Part shown: one piece after another, positions 35,409 through 47,192 of the stretch
How positions within the stretch are numbered: the stretch's first letter is position 1
Layout: each line of letters begins with the position of its first letter
Assembly: GCA_902805475.1 (NCBI GenBank)
Contig: CADCSX010000002.1
Span: 3,658,001-3,722,000, forward strand
DNA: 64,000 nucleotides
Source: Entonaema liquescens
Lineage: Eukaryota; Ascomycota; Sordariomycetes; Xylariales; Xylariaceae
Direction of reading: 5' to 3'
The notes under the pieces: model-generated
Seen by the model: only the letters and a program-made list of their open reading frames with translations
Told to the model about the DNA's origin: nothing
Databases searched by the model: none
Program-made: the position numbers and the translations under genes

Positions 35409-35917
35409 CTTGACTCAAGCCCGAAGGAGGCTGTCTCTCGGGATAGGCTTGGGGCTTGAGGATGTTAGGAATGGGTTGATGTAATTAAGTGAGGGAAAAT
35501 GGAAACGGTTATGTATGTACGTGAGGGCGTTAGCGGCTCCAACATGGAAGCTTCCATTGAGCTTTGATCGGATCGTAAATCCCCAATTGTTCCGGCCCTC
35601 TTTTTCCCAAGGTGGGCTTTTGTGCACGTGACTGATTCTTCTTTTCAGATTGAGTGCGATGAATAAATCACGTGGTATGCATTAGATGTTCATAAATATT
35701 TTGTGCATATTTATTCATCTAATAGGGGGGATACAATATGTGATAGATGTGCAGATGGGTGAAGATCATGCCGTATTCCAAATATATGTTGGGAGAATTA
35801 GATGACTCATAGGTGGTTGGTATTTCATATAATCTTTATAGCTATATTTTAATGATATCCCCTGATGTAAAAAGTGAAGTCTGAACACTGGAACTATTTC
35901 CTTGTCATCCACCAAGT
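35409..35917. promoter_or_regulatory. Divergent spacer, complex I subunit / unknown gene
   Basis: 509 nt, AT-rich, with a near-palindromic TTCATAAATATTTTGTGCATATTTATTCATC segment around 35688-35718 (split here only for description: two inverted ATAAATA/TATTTAT arms). No known site is recognised. Confidence 0.4.
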
Positions 35918-36697
35918 ATGGCGCAAAATGAGATTAGGGAAGACGAAGGAGAGCCTTCAAGCTCTAACCCATTGAGCACCCCGATACCCTTAGGTTCATT
36001 ATCACTCGATAACGCGACCCCAAGAATCGATATAGAGCTCTCCCTCTCCCCACCTACGCATTGCTTCACCCGACCCTCACCTCCCACCATATATCTTGGG
36101 CTTACTTTACTCCCTAACCCTTCTTCCCTTCCACCCCTAAAACCTATCACGCTCTATACAGAGAATACCCCACTATGTCCACAAGAGGCGCTCTCCCGTG
36201 GGGGGTTCACCATTGCCGATCTTACCACGCAACAACCCCTCACACTCAGCACTCTACGCAACGTGCAGCGCTTTCCGAACCCTCGGCGGCGCGTGCACGG
36301 CAGTCTTGAGGAGCCCTACTTCCTCACGCTCTACCCGGGCAAAAGAGTAGAACTATCAGCCGAGTTCGGGCGTCGAGGCTTCCGTCCCCAGCCTTGGTCC
36401 ATCGTCAAAATCGGGCGCGAGATAGACGAAGCGGGGAACCTGCGGAGCGCGCGGCGCTCGGCTAGCGTGACTGGTGTGGATGGGTTAGAGCTGGGGTATG
36501 AGTATGAAGTAAGTTTGGACACGGAGAGTTTGGAAAAAATAATGTGGGCGCCGGTTGCGAAAGAGGATATCCTGCTTGAGAAGGCGTATAAGGGACCAGG
36601 CTCGTATTTGATGGATTACCCTTGGATTAAAGATCAGCCTCTCGAGTTTCACGTTGGAACGACGAAATTGAGGGTTTTGGAGGAAGAGGGTACTTGA
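35918..36697 (+). CDS. Unrecognised protein, 259 aa, intact single-exon ORF
   Basis: I do not recognise a named family. The ORF starts at ATG 35918 and ends with TGA at 36697 with no intron needed. The N-terminal 35 residues are polar. The rest looks globular, rich in Pro/Leu beta-type segments (IYLGLTLLPNPSS, PYFLTLYPGKRVELSAEFG, WSIVKIGREIDEAG, YEYEVSLDTESLEKIMW) and ends QPLEFHVGTTKLRVLEEEG. There are no membrane segments or signal peptide. Codon use and GC resemble the neighbouring housekeeping genes, so it is probably a real gene conserved in related fungi. An all-beta fold is a guess from strand-like alternation only. Confidence 0.75.
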   Translation: MAQNEIREDEGEPSSSNPLSTPIPLGSLSLDNATPRIDIELSLSPPTHCFTRPSPPTIYLGLTLLPNPSSLPPLKPITLYTENTPLCPQEALSRGGFTIADLTTQQPLTLSTLRNVQRFPNPRRRVHGSLEEPYFLTLYPGKRVELSAEFGRRGFRPQPWSIVKIGREIDEAGNLRSARRSASVTGVDGLELGYEYEVSLDTESLEKIMWAPVAKEDILLEKAYKGPGSYLMDYPWIKDQPLEFHVGTTKLRVLEEEGT

Positions 36698-37068
36698 TTT
36701 TACTCATCGTCGCCTGTATTGTCAATTTGCATCGTTCTTTCGACTTCCTTGTCCATTATATAAGTATATTATCTTCCAGTTCTACTTTCCAGGGTAACCG
36801 TGTTAGATATTCTTCGGGTGGCTCCTCGCATTGCCGCGTTAACGAAGAGTAGCTGCAAGCCGGCTTTGAGTGGGTTATCATCGCTGATACAATGGCTGCT
36901 TGTGACACACCCTTCGCGACTAAGATTCACCCTTTTCTTCGGCTTTTCCTTCGCTATCTCGGGTGTGTCGAGTTTAGAGCTGGTGTGATTTGATAGCTTC
37001 TTAATTGCCGTTGATCATTCATTATCAATATCCGTGAAATGGGATGGTGCTTCGTTAATTTCTTCTTT
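36698..37068. other. Intergenic region
   Basis: 371 nt, 3' flank of the 259-aa gene. A short ORF (36800-36988) begins at GTG and has no domain. Nothing supported. Confidence 0.5.
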
Positions 37069-37850
37069 TCACGTAATGAGTTTTGCTTCCCGTGCTTCAT
37101 GGATATAGCCAAAGCAATAAAGGTTCAGCCGAGCTCGTGAAATGACACCAAAAAGTTGAGGACACCCTACCCTACGCCGTGAGTTGGTAAAGTCGATCAT
37201 CCCGCGAGGTGGACCATCGGTTGTTACCACATCTACCCCTTTCTGGAGCGCAAAGTTGTGCTCCTCCTGGGTACTGTATTGAAAGCCCTAACCGCCTAAT
37301 GATGGTGTAAAGGGGCTGGTGTAGACCGTCAACTTTGCTCCATTGCCTAGCTTGAAGCGATGCATACCCTCCTTCAAAAAACTACACCGTCGCTTCTTGC
37401 TTTTTCAAAAAGTCGATGAACCTCACCATAACCCCCATAACATCTCCCCACAGCCTACCATTGTAGGTCTAGGTTCTCGGCAATCTTTTCCTCGAAGAGT
37501 AGTATGTCGGCGGTAAAATCGTAGTTTTCTGCAATGACTTAGTTCAGTGGTGTATCAATTCTTCTGAGAAGTTCGAGAGTCTTGAATTCGTCAATCTTAT
37601 ATTCTCTGGTAAGATCACCGCAGTGGATAGCTACGTCCACGTGGACATGTTGTATGCTAGGCATATCCACTCCGTAAGTGTCTAAAAGTACGACGAAGCG
37701 AGCTTTTATATCCATGACGTTGAACTGGAAGCTGGTTGGTGAGACGATGGTATGGTCTAAGTAATAACCGTCAGAACTCTGAGATGACTTTCTCAGATGG
37801 AAGATCACGTAGACGTCGCAATTATTCAGACTAGGGGCGAAACTGGACAA
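37069..37850 (-). pseudogene. Relic of a calcineurin-like metallophosphoesterase
   Basis: Read on the minus strand, the order of segments follows a fungal metallophosphoesterase: RFVVLLDTYGVDM, VDVAIHCGDLTREYKIDEF, VIAENYDFT, VYTSPFTPS, GFQYSTQEEHNFAL, TDGPPRGMIDFT, GCPQLFGVISRARL, CFGYIHEARE. In-frame stops lie at 37539-37541, 37455-37457 and 37288-37290, and a frame change is needed between the middle and last part. Metal ligands are lost: the usual DTH reads DTY, GNHD reads ENYD, THGPP reads TDGPP and GHIH reads GYIH. His-to-Tyr, Gly-to-Glu and Trp-to-stop are all C-to-T or G-to-A changes. Intact relatives hydrolyse phosphodiesters with two metals; this copy cannot. Only the GD motif survives. 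Confidence 0.88.
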
Positions 37851-39678
37851 ATCTTTAAAAGATTGTAAACAAGACTAAAATCTGTTTACCATACCTAGGT
37901 AAGAATTGACTGGCCTTAGTCGAATTCTAATACCTGCCAAAACTTTGTGCTTGGATACTCGAAGGTCTATGCGTTCTTCTTACCTTAGATACTTTAAGTA
38001 GTTATGCATATATTCTTAGAGGGACCACTTTGGTGTATGTAGTTACGGACTAAACGAATCCAAGCATTGCCCGTATTTAAATAAGCGTAACTAGGTACCT
38101 TTTAAGTTCCATGTTACAAGAGATACCTAGGTAAACTGCAAGTGAATGAATGGATGTAAGTTGCGATGCCGTGGAGAATTGAGGTTGACAGGTACGTACT
38201 AACCGGAGATTCACCTATTGGTTCAAATGCTTTTATGCGGTGCGAGGGTGAAACAGAGATGTCAGGTTTCAAAGTACCTAGGTTAGGTACCTAGGTAGGT
38301 AGGTACCTAGATGGACGGGATTGATCGCTTAGGTGGCGGAACATTCTGGTACCCGAGATAAGCGATAAGGCCCCAGTTCCCTCAAAGTAAAAAAGCGCCC
38401 CAAAAGTGGTGCACGGTTGGTACATTTGGTGGGAGCTTTGGTAATCGTCAAGAAAGCTTACTTGGATGGTCCGTAGGAACTAGCGCATACCTCTCCATAG
38501 CCCTCAGTTGCCTCCCAAATTCGAGGGACTACAACTACAACATCTTTTCTTATGGAGTTTCGTCAGCTTTTATCGGAATAATCCACTAAACCCACGGTCT
38601 CTATCTTTGCACGCGCTTTCTCTTTGTTAAAGGATTGCCTGGAGCATTGTTTCACGTGCGTCTTGATTCCTTACCTTTTATTATCGCTCCCGATTCTTTT
38701 CTAGGCTTCCCCCCCCCCTTGTCTTGGTTCGACTTAGGGTCATTGATCGAGTGCCACTTGATGTAACCGTAAGTTTATTTACTCTTAATATTTATTTTCC
38801 CATCTCATCCTTAACCTAACACCATATGTCTAACTAACTAGTTAAATCATATCACATAGTTATGAGGACATCTCATCCTTCTGTTAAAGGTACGGATATT
38901 CTCACTTCTCTGTGTTTGCCGGGATCACCCTCTCCGGGGAAATATGTCTCTCCACTCTCTGCCCGTAACTTTGTTCAATATCTTCGACTGGAGACTGCGA
39001 GTGAGACTGAGCTCGGGTCACTTTGTTCATCCTAGTAACAAAGAGGACCTGTAGTCTGGGAACACCCCGTTCCCAGCCTCTACCGCTGCCTGGGGAGTTT
39101 CACTTCAACGTCAGTTTATGATGCTTAGCTAGGGGTGTTAAATAGCTGGTACTTAATCCGGGTTCGATTATTGGATTGTCACCAATAAAACCTGATGGAT
39201 TGGTCTTGAGTTTGATCTATTCAATGGAAGGGAGCGGAGAGGTCGAACTTAATTCGTTCATGTCATGAGAACGGCATCATCACCCGGGCGGAGACGTAAC
39301 AAAACTCTGTATGGAGCTCGAGTGTACAAGTGTACGCGAGACAAGGGAAAACGAACTTTGAATCTGCCTTCACTTCCATCTGTTACTATAGCTGCATGTC
39401 TTCTGCTAATGCGCCTGCTCTAGGGACTACGACTAGCCCTACTTACCTCCGAATCTAAACCAATAGGCTCCGGTGGCGTCTTCCTGGCCTAGAATAAACA
39501 TTATACTACGATTAGATTGTTTACTTCGACTCCATTTTCGTAGGTAGCTTTGACTGTTCCTCAAGAGGTTGGCCCACGTTTTTGATGTTTCTACATCTCT
39601 CAATTCTTTCCATCCCAATACCTACATTATACCCGGACTCTTTATCATCTCGATTCCTCTATCATAACTAATCTCAAT
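37851..39678. other. 1.8-kb intergenic region upstream of the UBP2-like gene
   Basis: No coding signal. It is rich in TAGGTACC / ACCTAGGT motifs (37893, 38125, 38276, 38289) and ends in a pyrimidine-rich stretch typical of a promoter or 5' UTR. A C10 run lies near 38710. Confidence 0.6.
38276..38312. repeat. Cluster of CTAGGTAC-type palindromic short repeats
   Basis: Overlapping ACCTAGGT, TAGGTACCTA and GGTAGGTAGG units within 37 nt. The same 8-mer palindrome recurs singly in several other intergenic stretches of the window. Confidence 0.8.
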
Positions 39679-42600
39679 ATGCATTCTCTGACATGTAAAA
39701 TTAGAAAGCGCCAGCCTCGCAAAAAGCGTCAAATCTTGTTCAGCAACACGCTTAGATTGCCTCCCGATACTTCCTTCAATCAACATCCTTCCTTGGGATT
39801 CCATGCCCTGGAAGGGTTGAATGACAGAATGGCCTCTGTCGACGGGCTAGACGATGCGGCAGAGCTCCAACGGCTCCAATCGATAGCAAGGCGTAGTCTA
39901 CAACACCTACCAGATCCTCAACGTATGTTTTTATACCCGCTCAGAAAGCTGCTTCATTTTGATGAACCACAGCTAACAAACAGTCCAAGCCCTCACATCT
40001 CCTCGCTTATTCCGTCAGTTCCTTGGTTCTCAACTACCGGATCTTGACTTCAACTTTCATTGCACAAGTCATGAAATGCAATTAGTTGCGACCCAATCAT
40101 TCCGAGACAAAGATACTCGTTTTGTTTCTGTTGTTTGTTGTCGATGTCGCTACCACTTCCATGTCCGGAGCAATATCAGCCCTGTTCAGCCGTATAATAA
40201 CGAGCATCGCCATCATATGCTCGTCCGTTGCTGTCGGAAGTCCACGGCGGACCTTAGGGAAAACGAGACAGCCTATGATGACAGCGTTGGTTATGCCCGG
40301 TATATCTGTGTGGCTGAACAATGCTTATTCAACGTGGAAATATCCGTGCTGCCTTCTAGGATTCCACCGGAAGACGTGGAAAAGTTCTATGATAATGACA
40401 GAATTACGCGAAATCTGGAATCCGTTAGAGAGACTGATCCAGAACGGTACTCGGATGTTAACGATGCATCAGCCCTAAAACCAAAGGGTATATTTCGCAG
40501 ATATCTCGCAGACTCACTCCAGCACACTAGCGAACAACCGCTGAAGATTAATAAACGTAACAAGAGGTTCTCTGTGTGCATGGGTAATGATTTTGATAAT
40601 CTCTTGAGATTTTTAGGATTTCGTGAGGGAGCAGACGCCGAGAATAATGAGCCGTGTTGGTTTCTTCCAACGCCTAATAAGGAGCAACACCCGACCCCAG
40701 TCCGAACGTTACGAGCTAGAGTGGAAGATGCGCAGGTGGAACTCGACATCCTTAATGGCGAAACGACAGTGCCTGCCTGGGACGAACTGCTACAAGTATT
40801 TCAGGGAGACTTTCCAAACGGACCTGTCGATGCGAATATCTCCACCGTCACGGAATCAGACTTGGCGTTCCTGGGCTGTTTAGCAATGTACCCACCTCAA
40901 TACTTCAGCTGGGCTGCCATTCTCCTGGCCGGGCTACGCCCTAGATATCGTGACCAATATCTAGACGCTGCTCTACGCTGTATTCAGAATCGTAGTGACG
41001 ATGCATCAACCGAGATCATCATGTACAGGTCCCGATTCGATGAGACATCCCCTATCGACATAAAGGTGCAGGAAGCTTTTGCTTTTTTCAACGCCTCTCC
41101 TCACGATGAAACAACGTCGGACTGGTTTTTAACGAGGTACTATGAGATGGCTAAATATGACGGGACCGATGAGTTCAAGGCTCAAGCCCAACAACACCTT
41201 GAGGCCATCAGCAGCTATCTAGGAAGGGATATTGTGAGCGAAATCGATAAAGCTTCGAAGGAAACAGGAGAATCGGGACTTATGACGTCGCGTCCTAATG
41301 GATCAGGGAGAAGGATGAGCATTTCCTCAGCAGCAAAGTTTATAGGTATAGAACTTAACTGGACGGCGGAGATTATCCGGGATTTTGTCCAACAAATGGT
41401 GCAGGTAAGCCATTTCTGAAGCTTCTACTTAGCATTTATCTAATATCACACTAGAACGAGAATACGGATAAAGCCAAAGTCGTCGAAGCTATTGACGTCG
41501 TGTCGGAACTTAAGAGACAACAGGACAAACCTGAAGAGGCCGCGGAACTACAGCAGATCGCTGATTTTGTTAAAATGACTGGATTTGCACCGACGCTAAC
41601 ATCTCAACCCCATTCGTCGCCGATACCAGGAAACTCTACCAATACACCCCCCGGCCTAAAAAACATAGGTAACACATGCTACTTAAATAGCCTCTTACAA
41701 TATTTCTACAACGTCAAGGTTATACGCGATATTGTATTGAATTTCGACCAAGTAAAGCTTGACCTTGACGAAGAAACGGTTGGACGACGCCGTACTGGGG
41801 GAAGCGGCACTAGCGTTAATCTTGAGGAAGCTATCGTCGCCAGACAATGTGAGTGACAACCCATACTTCCTAATTTCATTTGGAGATGCTAACTTGTGAA
41901 TAGTCATTGAAATGCTTCAAGGCTTATTTACCGACTTACAAACAACTACCGAAGCGGCTGCTCAACCTTCACAAAAGCTTGCCAACACCGCACTATCATC
42001 AGCCAGAGATATCCTTGACCAGCGATCCCAGAATGCCCCTCCTCCGCTGCCAGCACGCCCATCACCAGCACCACCAGTGCTGTCCAAGGGCAGTCCTAAC
42101 GAAGCTAACGGAATGGTCAACGATACCGTGAACATCACAGTGGAATCGGTTAATGATAAGCTTGAAATGGCTAGTTCTCGGAGTTCCCAAACGCTGGTTG
42201 ATGATGGGGGAGACACGCAGATGTCGTACGTCCAACTGGAAGCCCCGGATGATAATGCCCCCGTTGTTCCAGAGTCCCGAGATGACGTCAAGATGCAAGA
42301 TTCAATTGAATCTTGGACTCTTGATGATAAGATGGCCGAGGTATCACGCCAGCTGGAACGCTCCGATAGATCAGGGACAGAGCAACAGGACGTTGGAGAA
42401 ATTATCGGTAACATACTGGAACATTTTATGCGTGCAATTCGTCCGGACGGTCCCATGCCGGGAAAGCCAGACTTGCAAGCAGATAGGATTACCCAGACAT
42501 TCTTCACTACGATAGTGAACTATACTGTGAGGACTAAGAGGGGACACTCAGCTAATGATTCGGCCTCTCGCTTAGAAGAGAATCCACTAAATGTTGAGAT

Positions 42601-43741
42601 CGTTCCAGAGAGATGGATCACGGCATATCCCGAGGAAGTCGTTCAAGCGCCAGAAGGGGCGAACAATAACACGAGCGTATTACACAATGCACGGTGTTCA
42701 TTGTTCGCTGCCTTGGATCGGTACTTCGCTTATGAGCCGATCGATAGCGGAGATCGCGCACGATATAGTAGCATTAGATCCCTCCCTCCTGTTTTGCACA
42801 TTTGCATCCAGAGAAGCACACCGAAGGGCAAGAATAAGAACCCTGTTATCATCCCGGAGATTCTATGCCTCGATCGTTATATGGAAGCCGAGAAAGATTC
42901 GCTTGTGTGGCTCGCGCGTAAGAGGTCGTGGGCGCTTAAGGAACGCCTTAAAGAACTTGAGACCAAACCCTCCCAGGATAATCGAGACGTTCCTACACAG
43001 TCTCAGCAGTTTACTGTTCGTGATAATCCCAACATCTGGCCGAAGCTTAACGATGGTGCTAACATAAAATATAAGGAATTTAAGGATGCAGATGTCGAAG
43101 ATATGACAGCCATGGCAGCGTCTGCCCTCGACAATGCCACAGAGGATGCACACGTGCAACAAGCGTTTTTCGAAGACTTGGGACTGAAGCGCAAGTTCCC
43201 CGAACCACTAGAATATGAACTATCCAAGAGGATACTTACTTCGGAGTCGGCAATTAGGCATTTATTTAGCGATAAGTTTGCTGATCTTTGTTGGGAGGCT
43301 ACTGAGTCTTTTGATGAGATGACTAAGGAGGAGCTCATCGATCTGCGCGAGGAGGAGGAGGCGATTTTCGACGGCATGGAGGAGGAGAAATATAATATCC
43401 ACGCTGTGATTTGTCACCGTGGTGGTACGTCCGCGGGGCACTATTGGGTCTGGATTCGAGACTTCAAACGTAATGTTTGGTATCGATACAACGACGAGAC
43501 GGTGACAGAAGATAATCGCGGCACGGAGGCCGTGTTAAGCGACTTGAACGAGACGGGCGATCCGTATTACGTTGCGTATGTCCGAGATGAGATAAAAGAC
43601 GACCTAGTGGATGTGCCCCAGCGTCACAAGCCCGAGGCCAATAATTGCCAAAGCACGAGTCAGGATTTTGAGATGATTGAGGGTGTAGCGTTCGACTCGG
43701 CTGAAGTGTCTCCTACCAACGGTGGGCAGGCTTCACATTAG
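39679..43741 (+). CDS. UBP2-type ubiquitin C-terminal hydrolase (USP family)
   Basis: Four exons (39679-39922, 39984-41404, 41455-41848, 41904-43741) encode about 1298 aa. The USP Cys box is GLKNIGNTCYLNSLLQYFYN, with catalytic Cys at about residue 630. The His box is HRGGTSAGHYWVWIRDF, with catalytic His at about 1199, followed by WYRYNDETVTE. The long N-terminal part has paired cysteines (VVCCRCRYHFHV, with CC, C and YICVAEQC) and the ARVEDAQVELD segment found in large fungal Ubp2-like enzymes. A Ser/Pro-rich insert (about 710-830) splits the catalytic domain. It removes ubiquitin from proteins in the cytosol. Start could also be Met51 (39829), since the first 20 residues are basic and poorly conserved-looking. 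Frame and catalytic residues are intact. Confidence 0.92.
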
Positions 43742-44161
43742 TAACGACAGGTATCTACCATACGATGCCGATATACCCCGATTTCTTGCGTCGTGGATTA
43801 CGAGTAACATGGTTGCATTGGCGGGGCGTTTATTGCGAATTTGTGGGTGTTACGATACCACTAGGTAGACTAGGACCTAGGTAGGCCGACAGCGCGTATC
43901 TGCTAGACGAGCTCATGATTGGCCTTGTTTTGGCTTGGTAGATAGTATTTGCACAAGCAATAATTAAAATGCCGTTGTCATTGGTAACCTGTGTAGGTGA
44001 TTTCTAAGTAAAGGGTACGCATCTCTAGGTATAGGCCATTACGCCTCTCGAACCAGATACAGAATAAGTTCATGCGCTACAACGTAGTAATAATCCTTCT
44101 TGTGAAAAAGGGATAATGGGCCAGAAAATAGAACATGATAGGATAGGGCAATACCATGCGC
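43742..44161. other. Convergent intergenic region
   Basis: 420 nt of 3' flanking sequence, including an ACCTAGGT palindrome at 43875. Nothing else is seen. Confidence 0.55.
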
Positions 44162-45121
44162 TCACCCCTGGGTACTACTGCCACCACTGCCGTGACTACC
44201 GTTCCTATCAGCAGAGCCAGCAGTAGGCAGACGGCCCAGGTTCGGCAGCACAGCGGCCCGCGACTTATCCAGCAGGGCGGGCAAGGCCGCCGCGTCGTCC
44301 TTGCAGTAGATGTTGTCGTGGCGCGGGTCGATCCACAGGAACTTGACGGCGGACCCGAGCATCTGGAGCCCGGCGTCGGAGCACACGGGCACGAAAGTGT
44401 CGAGGACCACGCGCCGCGCCTCCCGGCTCAGGTGGCACAGGGTCCGCGCCGCGGGCTGGCGGTGCTCGAGGTACAGCCGCCAGTGGGTCTCCCAGTGCTC
44501 CGGGAAGACGCCGGTTATGAGGAAGGGGGTGTGGGGTTGGGGAGATCCACCAGGTGCAGGATAGTGGTGAGGAGGGGAAGGGGAGGGAGAGGGGAGGTAA
44601 GGACTAGCTGGAAGATGTAGCGTCGTAGGGAGGGGGAGCCGGTTTAGTGATGGGGATGAGGAAGGGAGGAGATGGGGGTTGTGGGTGAAGAGGGGAGGAG
44701 GAGGAGCAGCGGCAGGGAGGGACTGCTGCTGCTATCCCGCGGGACGAGAGATGATGAGTCCTCGGGGCTGGGAGCATCGGTTGCGGATTGGTGTTTGGAT
44801 CCTGGGTGTGATTGGTTAGTTGAGGTAGTTTATCTAGCTAGATACGGATCCGTATATGAGGGGGGTTTGACCGTGAGAAAAAAAAGGGGGGATTGATAAT
44901 AGATAAAAGGGGGTACCTTTTTTGGGACGGCCGGAACGCGGTGGGATCGCGGAGGACTTGGCACGGATGGCGGTGCGGATCTGACTGATGGAGTAGCCGG
45001 TGACTTCCTCGATGCGCTTCTTACTCATGGAGGCATCGTAGTAGAGGGTCCGGACGCGGAAGCGCTCGCGCTCGGTGAGGTGTTTGGTGTGGATCTCCTT
45101 TGGCCGGTTTCCTGGGCGCAT
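44162..45121 (-). pseudogene. HTH-domain gene with broken downstream frame (function unknown)
   Basis: Minus strand. Exon 1 (45121-44917) reads MRPGNRPKEIHTKHLTERER followed by VRTLYYDASMSKKRIEEVTG, YSISQIRTAIRAK and RSGRPKKG: a helix-turn-helix resembling DNA-binding starts of transposase-like or orphan fungal proteins. A canonical intron (44916-44802, with CTAAC near its end) joins it to a Ser/Pro-rich segment that stops at 44646-44644, giving at most 120 aa. Beyond that TAA the same frame continues as LRRYIFQLVLTSP and ILHLVDLPNPTPP. After a one-base shift near 44525-44530 it runs on as FLITGVFPEHWETHWRLYLE, CHLSREARRVVLDTFVP and KFLWIDPRHDNIY to 44162. The last part resembles the 2EXR/F-box-like pattern (leu-x-CxxSRxxxL). 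Either one gene with a stop and a frameshift or two short neighbours; I favour a damaged gene. Confidence 0.55.
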
Positions 45122-45569
45122 CTTTTTCTTTCTTTTTTTCTTCCTTTCTTTCTTCCTTTTTTCGTTTATTATTCCTTTTTTTTTTTTAATTATGTCCTCT
45201 TCGATGTTGAGTTAATTTTTGAAATCTACGATGAATTTCATACGCTCTTTGAAAGCTGGTGACGATGTCGGACGTAAGCTTCCAAATATGGGCTTCGGAT
45301 GGAATTGGGGCAGAAAGGAGGGAGGAAAGAAAGTTTTCCCGCGGCGGATTGTCGCTGACCGGCGGACTCTAGGCGGAGGTGCGACATAGTAGCGCTTCCG
45401 ATGCCCGTGTGACATACCTTAAAAGGTATAGCGCGTCTCGGTGATACTCGACAGGGGTATAAAACTTTTTGCGCGTTATTGCGATATTGACTTAAACGGC
45501 CTCGGATTCAGGGGTACATGGGATATACCAACATTTGCGTGTTAAGGAATTATCACCGCACTCATTATG
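45122..45569. other. Intergenic region between HTH gene and AT block
   Basis: Contains a CTTT/TTTC pyrimidine microsatellite (45121-45187) directly upstream of the HTH gene start, then ordinary-composition sequence. No gene. Confidence 0.55.
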
Positions 45570-46481
45570 ATTTTAAATTAAATATAGATTTTTTTTTATA
45601 TTTTTAATATTTTTAATTAATTATATTTATTTATATATATATATTTAATTAATTATTTAAATATTTATATTTTAAATTATATACGAAATAATAATAAATA
45701 ATAATTAAATAAAATATTTAAATATTAATATTATTTATATAAATTTAACGTAATATTTTTAAAAAAATATTACGTATTAATTAAAAAAATAAATAATAAT
45801 TAAAAATAATATATTAAATTTTAAAAATTAATAAAAATTTATAAAATATTATAAAATATATTAAAATACGTAAAAAATATATTTATTTAAAAATATTTTA
45901 ATTAAATTTTAAAATTTATTTATTTTTTTTAATTAATATATAATATTTTTTTAAAAATATTATATTAAATTTATATAAATAATATTAATATTATAATTTT
46001 ATAATAAAAATATTATTAAAATTAATTTAATTTAAATAATTATTTAATAAAAACGTAATAATATATTTTTTTATTTAATATTTTATTTATTATAAATTTT
46101 ATTATTATTAAATATAAAATTAAATAATTATAAATAATTAAATTTTAAAAATTATATTTAAATATTAATATTATTTATATAAATTTAATATAATATTTTT
46201 AAAAAAAATATTATATATTAATTAAAAAAAAATAAATAAAATTCGAAATTTAACCGAAATATTTTTAAATAAATATATTTTTTATATATTTTAATATATT
46301 TTATAATATTTTATAAATTTTTATTATTTTTTTTTTTTAAAAATTAATAAAAATTAAAATAATTTTTTATTAATATTTAAAATTTAATATATTATTTTTA
46401 ATTATTACTCATTTTTTTAATTAATATGTAATATTTTTTTAAAAATGTTACGTTAAACTTATGTAAACAGCATTAATATGT
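45570..46481. repeat. Extremely AT-rich block of alternating inverted repeats (RIP-like)
   Basis: About 0.9 kb is almost only A and T, with sharp borders to normal sequence. Four copies of a ~70-nt unit alternate in orientation: 45721-45790 (+), 45923-45992 (-), 46161-46230 (+), 46412-46480 (-). The outer pair extends into long arms (about 45721-45910 against 46244-46480 in reverse), forming a large imperfect palindrome. Sites that are CG, CGG or GC-containing in one arm are TA, TAA or AT in the partner, i.e. C:G-to-T:A. The right-most copy keeps the most G and C. No coding potential remains. Likely a dead inverted-repeat element, MITE-like or a nested pair. Confidence 0.85.
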
Positions 46482-47192
46482 ACCTCATTGTCCAATAATA
46501 AAGTAAACATTAAGACTCATAAATAGTTTCACTGGATGGGGTAAGGTGGGTGTGGTGACCATCTCTTAGGCAATATAAGCAAACTACTATCTAGGTATAT
46601 CAGAGGAAGCCACAAAGGTCACATTAGTGTTTCCGTGTTGAGGAACAGTAGTATAATACATAGTTGAGATTCAAGACAAACGAGGTTATCATCCAACCCT
46701 GATATCTAAAGTAAAATATCTCCTGATACGCTATAGTGACTATATTAGTAAATAAATACCTAGCGCTTTAGGCCGGAGTTCGGAAAGGGGAGGGTAAGGG
46801 TAATACTGTTATTGTCGACACTTTCTCTGAGATTTGAAGCCACGCGGAGAGTGATCCAATAGGACTAACTGACGCTGTACTACACAAATGTGAGTTATGA
46901 GGCTCATGGCTGAGACGTATCAGCGTGCGTAAGTCGGGTTGCATTGCATAACGCCATAACTCGCAAATGCGAGCTAGAGAATCCATGCGAGTTATCAATC
47001 CAGAGGTGAAATTCGGAAGGCTATGGGGCAGAACCTATTGTAGACCAAATGACTTAACTTCTTTTCAAGACCCTCGATAAAAAGTGATCAAGGTCCATCT
47101 TTTTTGATACAACCAAGCAAGCTTAGTAACCATCGTCTGATGACAACGGGTTCTTCCATGCGATACAAATCCTAGTCATATTATACGAGGAA
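46482..47192. other. Intergenic region
   Basis: 0.7 kb of normal base composition right of the AT block. An ORF at 46768-46998 (minus) has no domain. Nothing supported. Confidence 0.55.

Noticed and set aside
39120..39190. GGGTTCGATTATTGG segment resembling a tRNA T-arm
   Set aside because: No matching acceptor stem or anticodon arm; cannot fold as a tRNA.
46768..46998. Minus-strand ORF next to the AT block
   Set aside because: Short, no domain, no supporting context.
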